Part shown: positions 29,064-38,974 of the stretch, piece after piece
Layout: every line of letters begins with the position of its first letter
Numbering within the stretch: the first letter of the stretch is position 1
NCBI RefSeq assembly: GCF_007954405.1
Contig: NZ_CP042344.1
Coordinates: 2,232,001 to 2,296,000, forward strand
Direction: 5' to 3'
DNA: 64,000 nucleotides
DNA from: Comamonas flocculans
Lineage (GTDB): Bacteria > Pseudomonadota > Gammaproteobacteria > Burkholderiales > Burkholderiaceae_C
Position numbers and translations under genes: made by a program
The notes under the pieces: model-generated
The model's database searches: none
What the model was told of the DNA's origin: nothing
What the model saw: the letters and a program-made list of their open reading frames with translations, nothing else

Positions 29064-29699
29064 CTACAGGCCCAGCGCAGCGAGCGATCCCGCGCCTTCG
29101 CGCAGCACGACGGCCGCGCCTCCTGTGCCCATGGGCGTGAGGTCCAGCACCGTGGTGGGCTGCAGCGGGCAGGCGCCCGAATCGACGATGCCGTCGATCA
29201 GCTTCTCGAAGTGCTCGCGGATTTCCTCGGGATCGTTCAGCGGCTCGCTCTCGCCCGGCGGGATCAGGGTGGTCGAGAGCAGCGGCGCTCCGTGCAGCTC
29301 CAGCAGCATCAGCGTGGTGCTGCGCGTGGGCACGCGCAGGCCGATGGTCTTCCTTTGCGGATGGCTCAGGCGCCGCGGCACTTCCTTGGTCGCGTCGAGG
29401 ATGAAGGTGTAGGGGCCTGGCGTCGCAAGCTTGAGCAGGCGGTACTGGCGGTTGTCCACGTGCGCGTAGCTGCTGAGCTCGGACAGGTCGCGGCACAAGA
29501 GCGTGAGGTGGTGCTTCTCGTCGACCTGGCGGATGCGGCGCAGGCGGTCTGCTGCGGCCTTGTCGTCGAGCTGGCAGACGAGGGCGTAGCTCGAATCGGT
29601 GGGCACGGCCAGGATGCCGCCATCGGCCAGCAGCGCCGCAGCCTGCTTGAGCAGGCGCGGCTGGGGGTTGTCGGGGTGGACCTCGAAGTATTGGGCCAT
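29064..29699 (-). CDS. yciO: YciO-type L-threonylcarbamoyladenylate synthase-like protein
   Basis: A 211-residue YrdC/Sua5-fold protein. MAQYFEVHPDNPQPRLLKQA and GILAVPTDSSYALVCQLDDK match YciO rather than TsaC. YrdC-fold members make threonylcarbamoyl-AMP for tRNA t6A; YciO's own role is less settled. It follows the PHP-domain gene by 19 bp, the same pairing as trpH-yciO in enterobacteria. Confidence 0.88.
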   Translation of the reverse strand: MAQYFEVHPDNPQPRLLKQAAALLADGGILAVPTDSSYALVCQLDDKAAADRLRRIRQVDEKHHLTLLCRDLSELSSYAHVDNRQYRLLKLATPGPYTFILDATKEVPRRLSHPQRKTIGLRVPTRSTTLMLLELHGAPLLSTTLIPPGESEPLNDPEEIREHFEKLIDGIVDSGACPLQPTTVLDLTPMGTGGAAVVLREGAGSLAALGL

Positions 29700-29718
29700 G
29701 TGCAGCTTCGTTGGCGGT

Positions 29719-30603
29719 TCAGTGGGCGCGCCGGATGCGCTCGGCCAGCGGCTGCCACACGGGGGTCAGTTCCTCGGGCAGCGGTGGCAGCGCGCCCAGA
29801 TCGGCGTGCGATTCCGTGGGGCTGTGAAAGTCGCTGCCGGTGGAGGCATACAGCCCGAACTCCAGCGCCGTCCTGGCGTAGGTGGCGTATTCCCCCCGGG
29901 TGTGGCTGCCCGTCACCACCTCCACGGCCTGCCCGCCGTGCGCCATGAATTCGGTGAACAGCGCGTATTCCTCATTGGGCGTGAAACGGTAGCGTCCCGG
30001 GTGGGCGACCACCGCCATGCCGCCTGCCTGCGTGATCCAGCGCACCGCATCGCCCAGGCGCGCCCAGCGGTGCGGCACGTAGCCGGGCTTGCCTTCGGTG
30101 AGGTATTTGCGAAACACCTCGCTCACCTCGGTGCAGATGCCGCGCTCGACGATGTAGCGCGCAAAGTGCGGTCGCGCCAGCAGGGCGGGGTTGCCGGCGT
30201 AGCGCATGGCGCCCTCGTAGGCGCCCGGGATGCCCGCCTTGGCCAGCTGTTCGGCCATTTCGCGCCCGCGGGCATCGCGTCCGCCGCGCGTGGCGGCCAG
30301 GCCCCGCATGAGCTGGGCGTCTTCGGGGTCGAAGCCCAGGCCGACGATGTGCACCGTGGTGTCGGCAAAGGTGACCGAGATCTCCACCCCCGTGAGGTAA
30401 TCCATGCCCAGCGCCGCTGCCTTCGCGGCCGCGCGCTGCTGGCCGGCGACCTCGTCGTGGTCGGTCAGCGCCCAGAGCGTGACGCCATTGGCGTGCGCGC
30501 GCGCGGCGACATCTTCGGGGCTGAGGGTGCCGTCGGAGATGGTGGAATGGCAGTGCAGATCGGCGCGCGATGGGCAGGACATGCCGGTCATTTTAGGAGG
30601 CAT
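29719..30603 (-). CDS. PHP-domain 3',5'-nucleotide phosphatase / 5'-3' exoribonuclease-like (RnmA/TrpH type)
   Basis: A PHP-fold metal phosphoesterase of up to 294 residues. Metal motifs DLHCHSTISDG (H17/H19), ALTDHDE, GVEIS, VVAHPGRYRF and TGSDFH are all present. Characterised relatives hydrolyse 3',5'-bisnucleotides or trim RNA 5' ends. No clear ribosome-binding site; starts at 30603, 30591 or 30582 are all possible. Confidence 0.87.
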   Translation of the reverse strand: MPPKMTGMSCPSRADLHCHSTISDGTLSPEDVAARAHANGVTLWALTDHDEVAGQQRAAAKAAALGMDYLTGVEISVTFADTTVHIVGLGFDPEDAQLMRGLAATRGGRDARGREMAEQLAKAGIPGAYEGAMRYAGNPALLARPHFARYIVERGICTEVSEVFRKYLTEGKPGYVPHRWARLGDAVRWITQAGGMAVVAHPGRYRFTPNEEYALFTEFMAHGGQAVEVVTGSHTRGEYATYARTALEFGLYASTGSDFHSPTESHADLGALPPLPEELTPVWQPLAERIRRAH

Positions 30604-30676
30604 GGCGCAAGGCGCCCCGGCATTCGGCGCCCGGCAGGCGCGGCGCCCGCGTGGCTCCGCGCCCGGCTGCCTGGGT

Positions 30677-32398
30677 TCAGGCCCTCTCCTGCATCCCTTG
30701 CACCAGCAACTGCACCCGCCGCTGGCCGCGCCATTCGTTCACGTCCAGCCGGAAGGCCAGCAGCGCCTGTGCGGGCACGGGTTCGGTGCGCGAGAACCAG
30801 ATCGCGTCCACCTCCTGGCCCAGATAGCGCAGCTTGAGCTGCAGGTGGTTGTGCGCCTCGCCCACCAGGCGCTGGCTGAGCACCTGCACCTGGTCGCTGA
30901 AGGTGGGCGCGGCAAAGCCCTGGCCCCAGACTTCCAGCGCGAGCAGGTCCACCAGGTCGGTGCGCAGGTATTCGGGGGCCAGGGGACCGTCGGTTTCCAC
31001 GCGGCGCGTGAGCGTGGCAGCGTCCAGCCATTCGCTGGCCACCTGGGCAAAGGCCTGCTCGAAGGTGGCCAGTTGCGTGCGCTCCACGGTGCAGCCGGCG
31101 GCCATGGCGTGGCCGCCAAAGCGCAGCAGCACGCCGGGGTGGCGCTTGGCGATGAGGTCCAGCGCGTCGCGCAGGTGAAAGCCGGGAATGGAGCGCCCCG
31201 AGCCCTTGAGCTCGTGCGCGTGGCCCGGCGCGCCGCTGCGGGCAAAGACGAAGGTGGGGCGGTGCAGCCTGTCCTTGATGCGCGAGGCGACGATGCCGAC
31301 CACGCCTTCGTGAAAGCTCGCGTCGAACACCGCCATCGCGGGCGGCGGGTCGGCTGCTGCATCCAGTTGCGCGTCGATGGTGGCCAGCGCCTGCTCGCGC
31401 ATGCCGCCTTCGATCTCGCGGCGTTCGCGGTTGATGGCGTCGAGCTGGCGCGCGAGCTCCTGCGCGCGGCCGGTGTCGTCGGTGGCCAGGCACTCTATGC
31501 CCAGGGTCATGTCGGCCAGCCGCCCGGCGGCGTTGATGCGCGGGCCCAGCGCAAAGCCGAAGTCAAAGCTGCTGGCCTGCGCCGCCCTGCGCCCGGCGGC
31601 GGCAAAGAGCGCGGCCATGCCCGGCGGCATCTGCCCGGCGCGCACGCGCTTGAGGCCCTGGGCCACCAGGCGGCGGTTGTTCGCGTCCAGCGGCACCACG
31701 TCGGCCACGGTGCCCAGGGCCACCAGCGGCAGCAGGGGCTCCAGGCGCGGCTGGCGGGCGGCGTCGAAGCTGCCGCGCGCGCGCAGTTCGGCGCGCAGGG
31801 CCGTCAAGACGTAGAACATCACGCCCACGCCGGCCAGGCATTTGCTGGCAAAGCTGCAGCCGGGCTGGTTGGGGTTGACGATGGCGTGCGCCGCCGGCAA
31901 TTCGCCGCCGGGCAGGTGGTGGTCGGTGACGACGACTTGCAGGCCGAGTTCGCGCGCGCGCCGCACGCCCTGCACGCTGGCGATGCCGTTGTCCACGGTG
32001 ATGAGCAGCTCGGCCCCGGCCGCGGCCACGCGCTCGGCGATGGGTGCGGTCAGGCCGTAGCCGTCCACCACGCGGTTGGGCACGAGGTAGTCCACGTGCC
32101 GCGCGCCCAGCAGGCGCAGGCCGCGCAGGCCGACGGCGCAGGCGGTGGCACCGTCGCAGTCGTAGTCGGCCACGATGCAGATGCGGGCCTGGCGCGCGAT
32201 GGCGTCGGCCAGCAGCTGCGCCGCCGGCTGCGCACCCTTGAGCGTGGCGGGTGGCAGCAGCCGGGCCAGGGCGTCGTCCAGCTCGCCCGCGCTGCGCACG
32301 CCGCGCGCGGCGTACAGGCGCGCCAGCAGCGGGTGCACGCCCGCCTGCTCCAGCGCCCAGGCGCTGCGGGGCGGTACGTCACGAACCACTATTTTCAT
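30677..32398 (-). CDS. recJ: Single-strand-specific 5'-3' exonuclease RecJ
   Basis: A 573-residue DHH-family exonuclease acting in RecF-type recombination and mismatch repair. Motifs: VADYDCDGATA (D78, D80, D82), VDNG near 136, DHH at 159-161, GPRINAAGRL and RFGGHAMAAG in the DHHA1 part. The start codon lies in the sequence AGCTATGAAAATAG, which belongs to an interspersed repeat copy and also forms the stop of the upstream gene (ATGA overlap). Confidence 0.93.
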   Translation of the reverse strand: MKIVVRDVPPRSAWALEQAGVHPLLARLYAARGVRSAGELDDALARLLPPATLKGAQPAAQLLADAIARQARICIVADYDCDGATACAVGLRGLRLLGARHVDYLVPNRVVDGYGLTAPIAERVAAAGAELLITVDNGIASVQGVRRARELGLQVVVTDHHLPGGELPAAHAIVNPNQPGCSFASKCLAGVGVMFYVLTALRAELRARGSFDAARQPRLEPLLPLVALGTVADVVPLDANNRRLVAQGLKRVRAGQMPPGMAALFAAAGRRAAQASSFDFGFALGPRINAAGRLADMTLGIECLATDDTGRAQELARQLDAINRERREIEGGMREQALATIDAQLDAAADPPPAMAVFDASFHEGVVGIVASRIKDRLHRPTFVFARSGAPGHAHELKGSGRSIPGFHLRDALDLIAKRHPGVLLRFGGHAMAAGCTVERTQLATFEQAFAQVASEWLDAATLTRRVETDGPLAPEYLRTDLVDLLALEVWGQGFAAPTFSDQVQVLSQRLVGEAHNHLQLKLRYLGQEVDAIWFSRTEPVPAQALLAFRLDVNEWRGQRRVQLLVQGMQERA

Positions 32399-32440
32399 AG
32401 CTGTTCGCGCAGGTCAGACAAGCGTTTGCGCTGGAAAATG
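32389..32440 (-). repeat. Interspersed repeat family 1, copy D, at the recJ start
   Basis: Minus strand: CATTTTCCAGCGCAAACGCT, TGTCTGACCTGCGCGAACAG, CTATGAAAATAG. The blocks CGCTTGTC, TGAC, TGnGCnnACAGCTATG match copy A closely. The element encodes the last residues of the conserved unknown protein, its TGA, and the ATG plus next codons of recJ. Confidence 0.65.
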
Positions 32441-33321
32441 CTTGTAATCCTTGCGCCCAGGCCGCGATGGGTGCTGCTGAAGTGCAGGCTGCTGCGCTCG
32501 CCGCACAGCGTCAGCTCCACCGTCTCGCCGCCGGCCAGCTCTTGCGCCAGCGCGGCCACTTCGGTGGCGTCCAGCTGTTGCCAGGCGGCGGCCCAGGCGG
32601 CCCAGTCCTGGCGCTGGGCGGCCTGCAGCAGCGCCATCGGCATCCGTGGTTCGGGCCGGTGTTCGGGCAGGCGGGCGAGCATGCCCGCGCCATGGAACCA
32701 CAGCGCGTTCACCGCCGGCAGGCCACGGGCGGCGCGCGCCTCGCTCCAGGGGTGGGTGTAGAGCAGCATCTGCAGCTCGCTGTGCAGGCGTTGCAGCCGC
32801 GTGGCCTGGGGGCCGCGCGGCAGCCAGGGGCGCACGTCGCGCCCCAGCACGCGCTGCAGCGGCGCGCACTGCAGCCCGGCAAACGGCGGGCCTTGCACCA
32901 GCCAGCGCGTGGGTTCGTGGTAGCTCAGGCGGATGCCGTCCTGCGCCAGCCAGGGGGCGAGGATGTCCACCAGTGCCCGGCCGTCCTCGGCGCTCAGGCC
33001 CAGGTGCTCGGGCGGCAACAGCACCACGTGGTCGGCGCCGATCTGCCAGTGGCAGGGGCTGACCCAGGCGCAGGGCTCGCCCACGGTGCGGGTCTGCCAG
33101 GCGGCCCAGGGGGTGGCCTCGGCGGGCAGGCCCAGGGTGCGGGCCAGCGCCCGTTCGTGCGGCGGGGCGTAGTCGGTTTCGCGGCCGGCGTCGGCGCCTT
33201 GCAGGCTCAGGCGGGCGAGCAGGCGCTCCAGCCCGGGCAGGCGCAGGCTTTGCAGCGCCTGGGTGCAGCCGGGCAGATCGGCCGCGGCCATGGGAATCAG
33301 TAGATGGCGCGCTGAAGGCAT
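32395..33321 (-). CDS. Conserved protein of unknown function upstream of recJ
   Basis: A 308-residue soluble protein, no recognised catalytic motif, rich in Leu/Ala with phrases such as HLLIPMAAADLPGC, CAWVSPCHWQIGADHVVLLP and VNALWFHGAG. I recall a similar protein encoded immediately before recJ in other betaproteobacteria, sometimes labelled phosphoglycerate-mutase-like without evidence of activity. The start MPSARHLLIPM at 33321 is preferred; an ATG at 33357 would add 12 residues. The 4-bp overlap with recJ suggests co-expression. Confidence 0.75.
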   Translation of the reverse strand: MPSARHLLIPMAAADLPGCTQALQSLRLPGLERLLARLSLQGADAGRETDYAPPHERALARTLGLPAEATPWAAWQTRTVGEPCAWVSPCHWQIGADHVVLLPPEHLGLSAEDGRALVDILAPWLAQDGIRLSYHEPTRWLVQGPPFAGLQCAPLQRVLGRDVRPWLPRGPQATRLQRLHSELQMLLYTHPWSEARAARGLPAVNALWFHGAGMLARLPEHRPEPRMPMALLQAAQRQDWAAWAAAWQQLDATEVAALAQELAGGETVELTLCGERSSLHFSSTHRGLGARITSIFQRKRLSDLREQL

Positions 33322-33383
33322 GGCGCCTATTGTCCGGGATGCCACAATCGCCCCCACCCGCTCAGGGTGGCTGTGCTCCTACC

Positions 33384-34629
33384 ATGCAAATTCCCTTTGA
33401 ACTGGCGCTGGGCTGGCGCTATACCCGCGCCGGCCGCGCCACGCGGCGCAATGGCTTCATCTCCTTCATCTCGGGCGTGTCCATGCTGGGCATCGCGCTG
33501 GGCGTGGCGGCGCTGATCATCGTGCTGTCGGTGATGAACGGCTTCCAGAAAGAGGTGCGCGACCGCATGCTCAGCGTGGTCGCGCACATCGAGGTGTTCG
33601 CGCCCGGCGGCGCGGCGCTGCCCGATCTGGACCGCACCCTGGCCGAGGTGCGCGCCAACCCCGAGGTGGTGGGCGCGGCGCCCTTCGTCTCCGCCCAGGC
33701 GCTGCTGGCGCGCGGCGAGGACATGAAGGGCGTGCTGGTGCGCGGCATAGACCCGGCGCAGGAGGGCCAGGTGACCGAGCTGCAAGATGCCAACCGCCGC
33801 GCCGTCGATACCCTGGCACCGGGCAGCTTCAACGTGGTGCTGGGCTCGGACCTGGCGCGCGCGCTGGGCGTGGGCGTGGGCGACAAGGTAACGCTGGTGG
33901 CCCCCAGCGGCCAGGTCACGCCCGCGGGCGTGGTGCCGCGGCTCAAGCAGATGACGGTCTCGGGCATGTTCCACTCGGGCCACTATGAATACGACTCCGC
34001 GCTGGTGCTGCTGCACCATGAAGACGCCGAGCGCATTTTCCGGCTCGAGGGCCCGACGGGCGTGCGTGTCAAGCTACGAAATCTGCACGATGCGCCGCGG
34101 GTCACGCAGCAGCTGGCGGGCACGCTCTCGGGCAACCTGCTGCTGCGCGACTGGACGCAGCAGAACCGAACCTGGTTTGCCGCGGTGCAGGTGGAAAAGC
34201 GCATGATGTTCATCATCCTGACGCTCATCGTCGCGGTGGCCGCGTTCAACCTGGTCAGCACGCTGGTGATGACGGTGCAGGACAAGCGCGCCGACATCGC
34301 CATCCTGCGCACCCTGGGCGCAAGCCCCGCGAGCATCATGGGCGTGTTCGTGGTGCAGGGCGCGGCGGTGGGCGTGATAGGGACGCTCGCCGGGCTGCTG
34401 CTGGGGCTGCTGGTGGCCTTCAACATCGACGTGATCGTGCCGGCCATAGAGCACCTGCTGGGCGTGAGCTTCCTGCCCAAGGACATCTACCTGATCAGCC
34501 GCATGCCCAGCGACCCGCAGGCGAGCGACATCGCGCCGATCGGCGTCATCTCCCTGCTGCTGGCGTTTGCCGCCACGCTCTACCCGAGCTGGCGCGCCAG
34601 CCGCGTCAACCCCGCACAGGCGCTGCGCT

Positions 34630-34637
<8 letters not shown>
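33384..34637 (+). CDS. lolC: Lipoprotein-releasing ABC transporter permease (LolC/LolE family)
   Basis: A 417-residue inner-membrane permease. N-terminal [23 protein letters not shown] precedes the first helix; a large periplasmic domain (about 50-265) and three more helices follow (about 270, 320 and 375), ending NPAQALRYE. It extracts mature lipoproteins for LolA. There is only one LolC/E-type gene here, so the transporter may be a homodimeric (LolF-like) form. No obvious Shine-Dalgarno. Divergent from the recJ-upstream gene by 62 bp. Confidence 0.92.
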
Positions 34638-35304
<667 letters not shown>

Positions 35305-35357
35305 GGCTCGCGTCGCCCCGCAAGCTGTCTGCCCTGTTGCAAAGGAAGGAGTCGTTC

Positions 35358-35948
35358 ATGCAAAAACGTGGTTTTCTCACGGCCGCCGCGGCTGGTGCGC
35401 TCTTGCCGCTGGCCAGCCGGGCCGCGCCGGCGCCGGGCACGACGCCGGCCAACCCCACGCTGCTCACGGTCAGCGGCGACATCGCCCGCTCCAACCGCGG
35501 GCCGCTGGATCCGGTGATGGACCAGATGATGTTCAAGCACGGCATCCAGTTCCAGCGCGCCTGGTCGTTCGATGCGCTGGCGCTGCGCAAGCTGGCCGCG
35601 CAATCCATCCGCACCACGCTGGAATACGACGGCAAGAAGCACACGCTGCTCGGTCCGCGCCTGAGCGACGTGCTGATGGTGGCCGGCGTGCGCGACGCCG
35701 AGGGCGTGCAACTGGGCCTGCGCGCGGTCGACGGCTACCGTGCGCCGGTGAGCCTGCGGCAGGTGCGCCAGTGGAACATGCTGGTGGCGCTGGAGATGGA
35801 CGGCAAGCCGCTGGCGCTCGGGGGCCTGGGCCCGCAGTGGGCGGTGTACGACGCCGACCAGCTGGCCGAATTCAGGGACAAGCCGCTGGCCGAGCGCTTT
35901 GCCGCCTGCCCCTGGGGGCTGTACAGCATCGAGGTCGGCCGCGGCTGA
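35358..35948 (+). CDS. Small periplasmic protein with molybdopterin-oxidoreductase-like domain
   Basis: A 196-residue exported protein; signal peptide about 1-23 (MQKRGFLTAAAAGALLPLAS). The mature part, LLTVSGDIARSN then YDGKKHTLLGPRLSDVLMVAGV and SLRQVRQWNMLVALEMDGKPL, resembles the Oxidored_molyb fold. There is no cysteine at the expected cofactor-ligand position (the only one is near the C-terminus, AACPWG), so it probably does not bind molybdopterin as an enzyme. The start has AAAGGAAGGAG eight bases upstream. Role unknown. Confidence 0.7.
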   Translation: MQKRGFLTAAAAGALLPLASRAAPAPGTTPANPTLLTVSGDIARSNRGPLDPVMDQMMFKHGIQFQRAWSFDALALRKLAAQSIRTTLEYDGKKHTLLGPRLSDVLMVAGVRDAEGVQLGLRAVDGYRAPVSLRQVRQWNMLVALEMDGKPLALGGLGPQWAVYDADQLAEFRDKPLAERFAACPWGLYSIEVGRG

Positions 35949-35979
35949 GGCGCCGCGCGCCCGGGCGGCGGCTGTCCGC

Positions 35980-36963
35980 TCAGTTCAGCCGTATGCCCTG
36001 GGCCTTGATGATGCCGCCCAGCAGCGCGCTTTCCTGGCGCACGCGCAGGGCCAGCCCTTCGGGCGAGGTGCCCACCGCCTGCCAGCCCTGCTGCAGCAAC
36101 TGCTGGCGCACCGGCGCGCTCTTCAGGATGTCGGTGACCGCGCTGGCCAGGCGCGCCTGCACGGTGGCCGGCAGGCTGGCCGGGCCGACCAGCGCGGTCC
36201 AGACCTCGAGGTTGAAGTCCTTCACGCCCAGCGCGCTCAGCGGTTCGAGCTCGGGCACCAGCGTGCTGCGCCCCGCGCTGCTCACGCCCACCGCATGCAG
36301 CTTGCCGGCCTTGACCTGGGGCATGGCCAGGCCCGGAGGCACGAGCGCCATCTGCACCTCGCCGGTGATCAGGGCGGTAACGACCGCCGGATTGCCGCTG
36401 TAGGGCACGTGCACCGGCTTCAGGCCGCTCACGCGCTGCTTGAGCAGCTCCATGCCGAGGTGTGCGACCGAGCCCGCGCCGACCGAGCCGTAGTTCCAGC
36501 GGTCGCCCTGGCGCGCGGCCTCGGCGAAGAAGGCCCGGCCTTCGGGCAGGCTGGCGGGCGTGACCAGGATGAGCGGCGCGGTGCTCAGCAGGCTGAGCAG
36601 ACAGAAGTCGCGCGCGGCGTCGTAGGGCAGCGAGGAATACAGCAGCGGCGAGGAGGTCAGGTTGCCGTTGATGACGATCCCCAGGGTGTGGTCGTCCGTG
36701 GCCTTGGCCACCTGGGCGGTGGCGATGTTGCCGCTGGCGCCGGGCCTGTTTTCCACCACCACGGGCTGGCCGAGCAGCGCGGCCAGCGGCTCGGCCAGGT
36801 CGCGCGCCACCATGTCGGGCGTGGAGCCGCCCGGGAAGCCCACCAGCAGGCGCACGGGCTTGTTCGGCCACGCGGCCTCGCGGGCCATGGCTGCGGGCAG
36901 GGTGGCGGCACCGGCCAGCGCGGCGGCGGCCAGGGTGAAATGTCGGCGTTGCATGCGCTTCAT
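35980..36963 (-). CDS. Bug-family (TctC-like) periplasmic solute-binding protein
   Basis: A 327-residue exported protein with signal MKRMQRRHFTLAAAALAGAA and cleavage near PAAMAREA. Bug hallmarks WPNKPVRLLVGFPGGSTPD, VVENRPGASGNIA, YGSVGAGSVAHLG and HVPYSGN. These proteins bind small carboxylates for tripartite tricarboxylate transporters or act as orphan receptors; no TctAB genes are nearby. The ATG at 36963 overlaps the upstream gene as ATGA; 36954 is an alternative. Confidence 0.88.
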   Translation of the reverse strand: MKRMQRRHFTLAAAALAGAATLPAAMAREAAWPNKPVRLLVGFPGGSTPDMVARDLAEPLAALLGQPVVVENRPGASGNIATAQVAKATDDHTLGIVINGNLTSSPLLYSSLPYDAARDFCLLSLLSTAPLILVTPASLPEGRAFFAEAARQGDRWNYGSVGAGSVAHLGMELLKQRVSGLKPVHVPYSGNPAVVTALITGEVQMALVPPGLAMPQVKAGKLHAVGVSSAGRSTLVPELEPLSALGVKDFNLEVWTALVGPASLPATVQARLASAVTDILKSAPVRQQLLQQGWQAVGTSPEGLALRVRQESALLGGIIKAQGIRLN

Positions 36964-37328
36964 TGGGCTTGGGCTCCGAGGGCTTCGTCGAACGCGGCGA
37001 CGGCGTTGGCGGCGTACATCAGCGAGGGGCCGCCGCCCATGTAGACCGCCACGCCCAGCATCTCGTTGACTTCTTCGCGCGTGGCGCCCAGGCGGGCCAG
37101 CGCCTGGGTGTGAAAGCCCAGGCAGCCGTCGCAGCGCGCCGCCACGCCGATGGCCAGCGCAATCAGCTCCTTGGTCTTGGCGTCCAGCACGCCCGGGGCC
37201 AGCGCCGCCTTGCCCATGGCGTTGAAGCCGGCGATGACCTCGGGCACGCCCGCCTTGAGCTTGCGCATGTTGCCGGAGATGGCGGTGGTCAGTTGCTTGT
37301 AGTCGGTGGTGGTCAGCGCTGCGCTCAT
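36960..37328 (-). CDS. Carboxymuconolactone-decarboxylase-family (AhpD-like) protein
   Basis: A 122-residue helical protein with the redox motif RCDGCLGFH (CxxC then His) and an upstream KELIALAIGVA. Likely peroxidase/disulfide-type activity as in AhpD, unproven for this subgroup. The start MSAALTTTDYK at 37328 has CAAGGAAATCCG upstream. Coupled to the Bug gene by a 4-bp overlap, so the two may work on the same substrate. Confidence 0.83.
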   Translation of the reverse strand: MSAALTTTDYKQLTTAISGNMRKLKAGVPEVIAGFNAMGKAALAPGVLDAKTKELIALAIGVAARCDGCLGFHTQALARLGATREEVNEMLGVAVYMGGGPSLMYAANAVAAFDEALGAQAQ

Positions 37329-37429
37329 CGGATTTCCTTGGGTTGGGATGCCAGAAAACGCTAGCGTAGCGGACAAACGCGCCGCGGCGGGCGCTTTTAT
37401 GATGGCCGCATCGCATTCGGAGTTTTCTC

Positions 37430-38131
37430 ATGGACAAGGACACAAGCACGGTGTGCATCACCGGCGCCGCGGGCAATCTGGGCGCTGCGGTGGCCGCATG
37501 GTTCGGGCAGCGCGGCGCGCGCCTGGTGTTGCTGGACCGCAATCAGGACGAACTGCAGCGCCGCTGCGGCGCGCTTGCGGGCGCGCTGCTGGTGCCGGTC
37601 GACCTGCTGGCGCCGGACGCGGTGCGCGCCGCCATCGAAGGAGCGCTGGCGCACGTGCAGCGCATCGACGCGCTGTGCCACCTGGCGGGCGGCTTTCACA
37701 TGGGCGAGCCGGTGCACGAGACGCCCGCCCGGGCCTGGGACTTCATGATGGACCTGAACGCCCGCAGCTTCATCCACATGGCGGCGGCGGTGGTGCCGCA
37801 GATGCGCCGCCAGCGGCGCGGGAGCATCGTTGCGGTGGGCGCCGCCGGCGGACTCAAGGGCGGCGCGGCGGCGGGGGCCTATGCCGCGTCCAAGAGCGCG
37901 CTGATGCGGCTGGTGGAATCGATGTCGGCCGAGCTGCGCGACGAGGACATCAACGTCAACGCGGTGCTGCCCTCGATCATCGACACGCCGCCCAACCGCA
38001 GCGCCATGCCCGATGCCGATTTCTCGCGCTGGGTCGCGCCCGAGGCGCTGGCCGAGGTGATCGGCTTTCTGGCTTCGGACGCGGCGCGCGCGGTGCATGG
38101 CGCGCTGCTGCCGGTGCTCGGGCGCGTGTGA
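37430..38131 (+). CDS. Short-chain dehydrogenase/reductase
   Basis: A 233-residue Rossmann-fold oxidoreductase. Cofactor motif TGAAGNLG at 11-18, LAGGFHMGE (the NNAG-equivalent) and active-site YAASK. D40 in VLLDRNQ hints at NAD preference. The substrate is unknown. It overlaps tatD as GTGA. Confidence 0.82.
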   Translation: MDKDTSTVCITGAAGNLGAAVAAWFGQRGARLVLLDRNQDELQRRCGALAGALLVPVDLLAPDAVRAAIEGALAHVQRIDALCHLAGGFHMGEPVHETPARAWDFMMDLNARSFIHMAAAVVPQMRRQRRGSIVAVGAAGGLKGGAAAGAYAASKSALMRLVESMSAELRDEDINVNAVLPSIIDTPPNRSAMPDADFSRWVAPEALAEVIGFLASDAARAVHGALLPVLGRV

Positions 38132-38961
38132 GCCTCTTCATCGACACCCATTGCCATCTGGACGCGCCCGAGTTCGCGCCCGACCGCGACGCCATGCGCG
38201 CAGCCGCGCGCTCGGCCGGGGTGGCGCACTGCGTGATTCCGGCGGTGGACCGCGGCAACTGGGAAGCGGTGCGCGCGCTGGCGCATGGCTGGGGCGACAG
38301 CTATGCGCTGGGCATACACCCGCTGTGTACGCCCGGGGCGCAGGACGCGGACCTGCAGGCGCTTGCCGCGCTGCTCGAGCAGCACTGCGGCGACGAGCGG
38401 CTGGTGGCGCTGGGCGAGATCGGGCTGGACTACTTTGCACCGGGGCTGGACAGTGCGCACCAGGAGGCCATGCTGCGCGCGCAACTCAGGCTCGCGCGGC
38501 GCTTCGATCTGCCGGTGCTGCTGCATGTGCGCAAGAGCGTGGACCGCGTGCACAAGGCCTTGCGCGAGCTGCCCGTGGCCGGCGGCATTGCGCACGCATT
38601 CAACGGCAGCGCGCAGCAGGCGCAAACCTTCATCGACATGGGCTTCAGGCTGGGCTTCGGCGGCGCACTGACCTTCGAGCGCGCGCGCCACCTGCGCCGC
38701 CTGGCCGCGGAACTGCCGCTCGATGCGCTGGTGCTGGAAACCGACGCGCCCGACATCCCGCCGCAGTGGCTCTACCGCAGCCGGGCCGAGCGGGCGGCCG
38801 GCGCGCCCCAGGGGCGCAACAGCCCGGCGGAGCTGCCGCGCATCGCGCGCGAACTGGCGGCGCTGCGCGGCATCGAGCCCGAGGCGCTGGCCCAGGCCTG
38901 CACGCGCAACGCGCTGGCCGCGCTGCCGCGCCTGGCGCCGCTGCTGCGCTCAGCGCCCTGA
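38128..38961 (+). CDS. TatD-family metal-dependent hydrolase
   Basis: A 277-residue amidohydrolase-fold nuclease. Metal ligands H8 and H10 (IDTHCHLD), LGEIGLDYF, LLHVRKS, HAFNGS, and VLETDAPDIPP. TatD proteins are DNases/deacylases in DNA repair and quality control. The start is a GTG overlapping the stop of the SDR gene. Longer in-frame extensions upstream are opposite-frame artefacts over the SDR. Confidence 0.88.
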   Translation: MSLFIDTHCHLDAPEFAPDRDAMRAAARSAGVAHCVIPAVDRGNWEAVRALAHGWGDSYALGIHPLCTPGAQDADLQALAALLEQHCGDERLVALGEIGLDYFAPGLDSAHQEAMLRAQLRLARRFDLPVLLHVRKSVDRVHKALRELPVAGGIAHAFNGSAQQAQTFIDMGFRLGFGGALTFERARHLRRLAAELPLDALVLETDAPDIPPQWLYRSRAERAAGAPQGRNSPAELPRIARELAALRGIEPEALAQACTRNALAALPRLAPLLRSAP

Positions 38962-38974
38962 GGGCAGGGGCGCG

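Noticed and set aside
33330..33383. 18-residue N-terminal extension of LolC
   Set aside because: Family N-termini begin at [13 protein letters not shown]; the extension overlaps the divergent promoter region.
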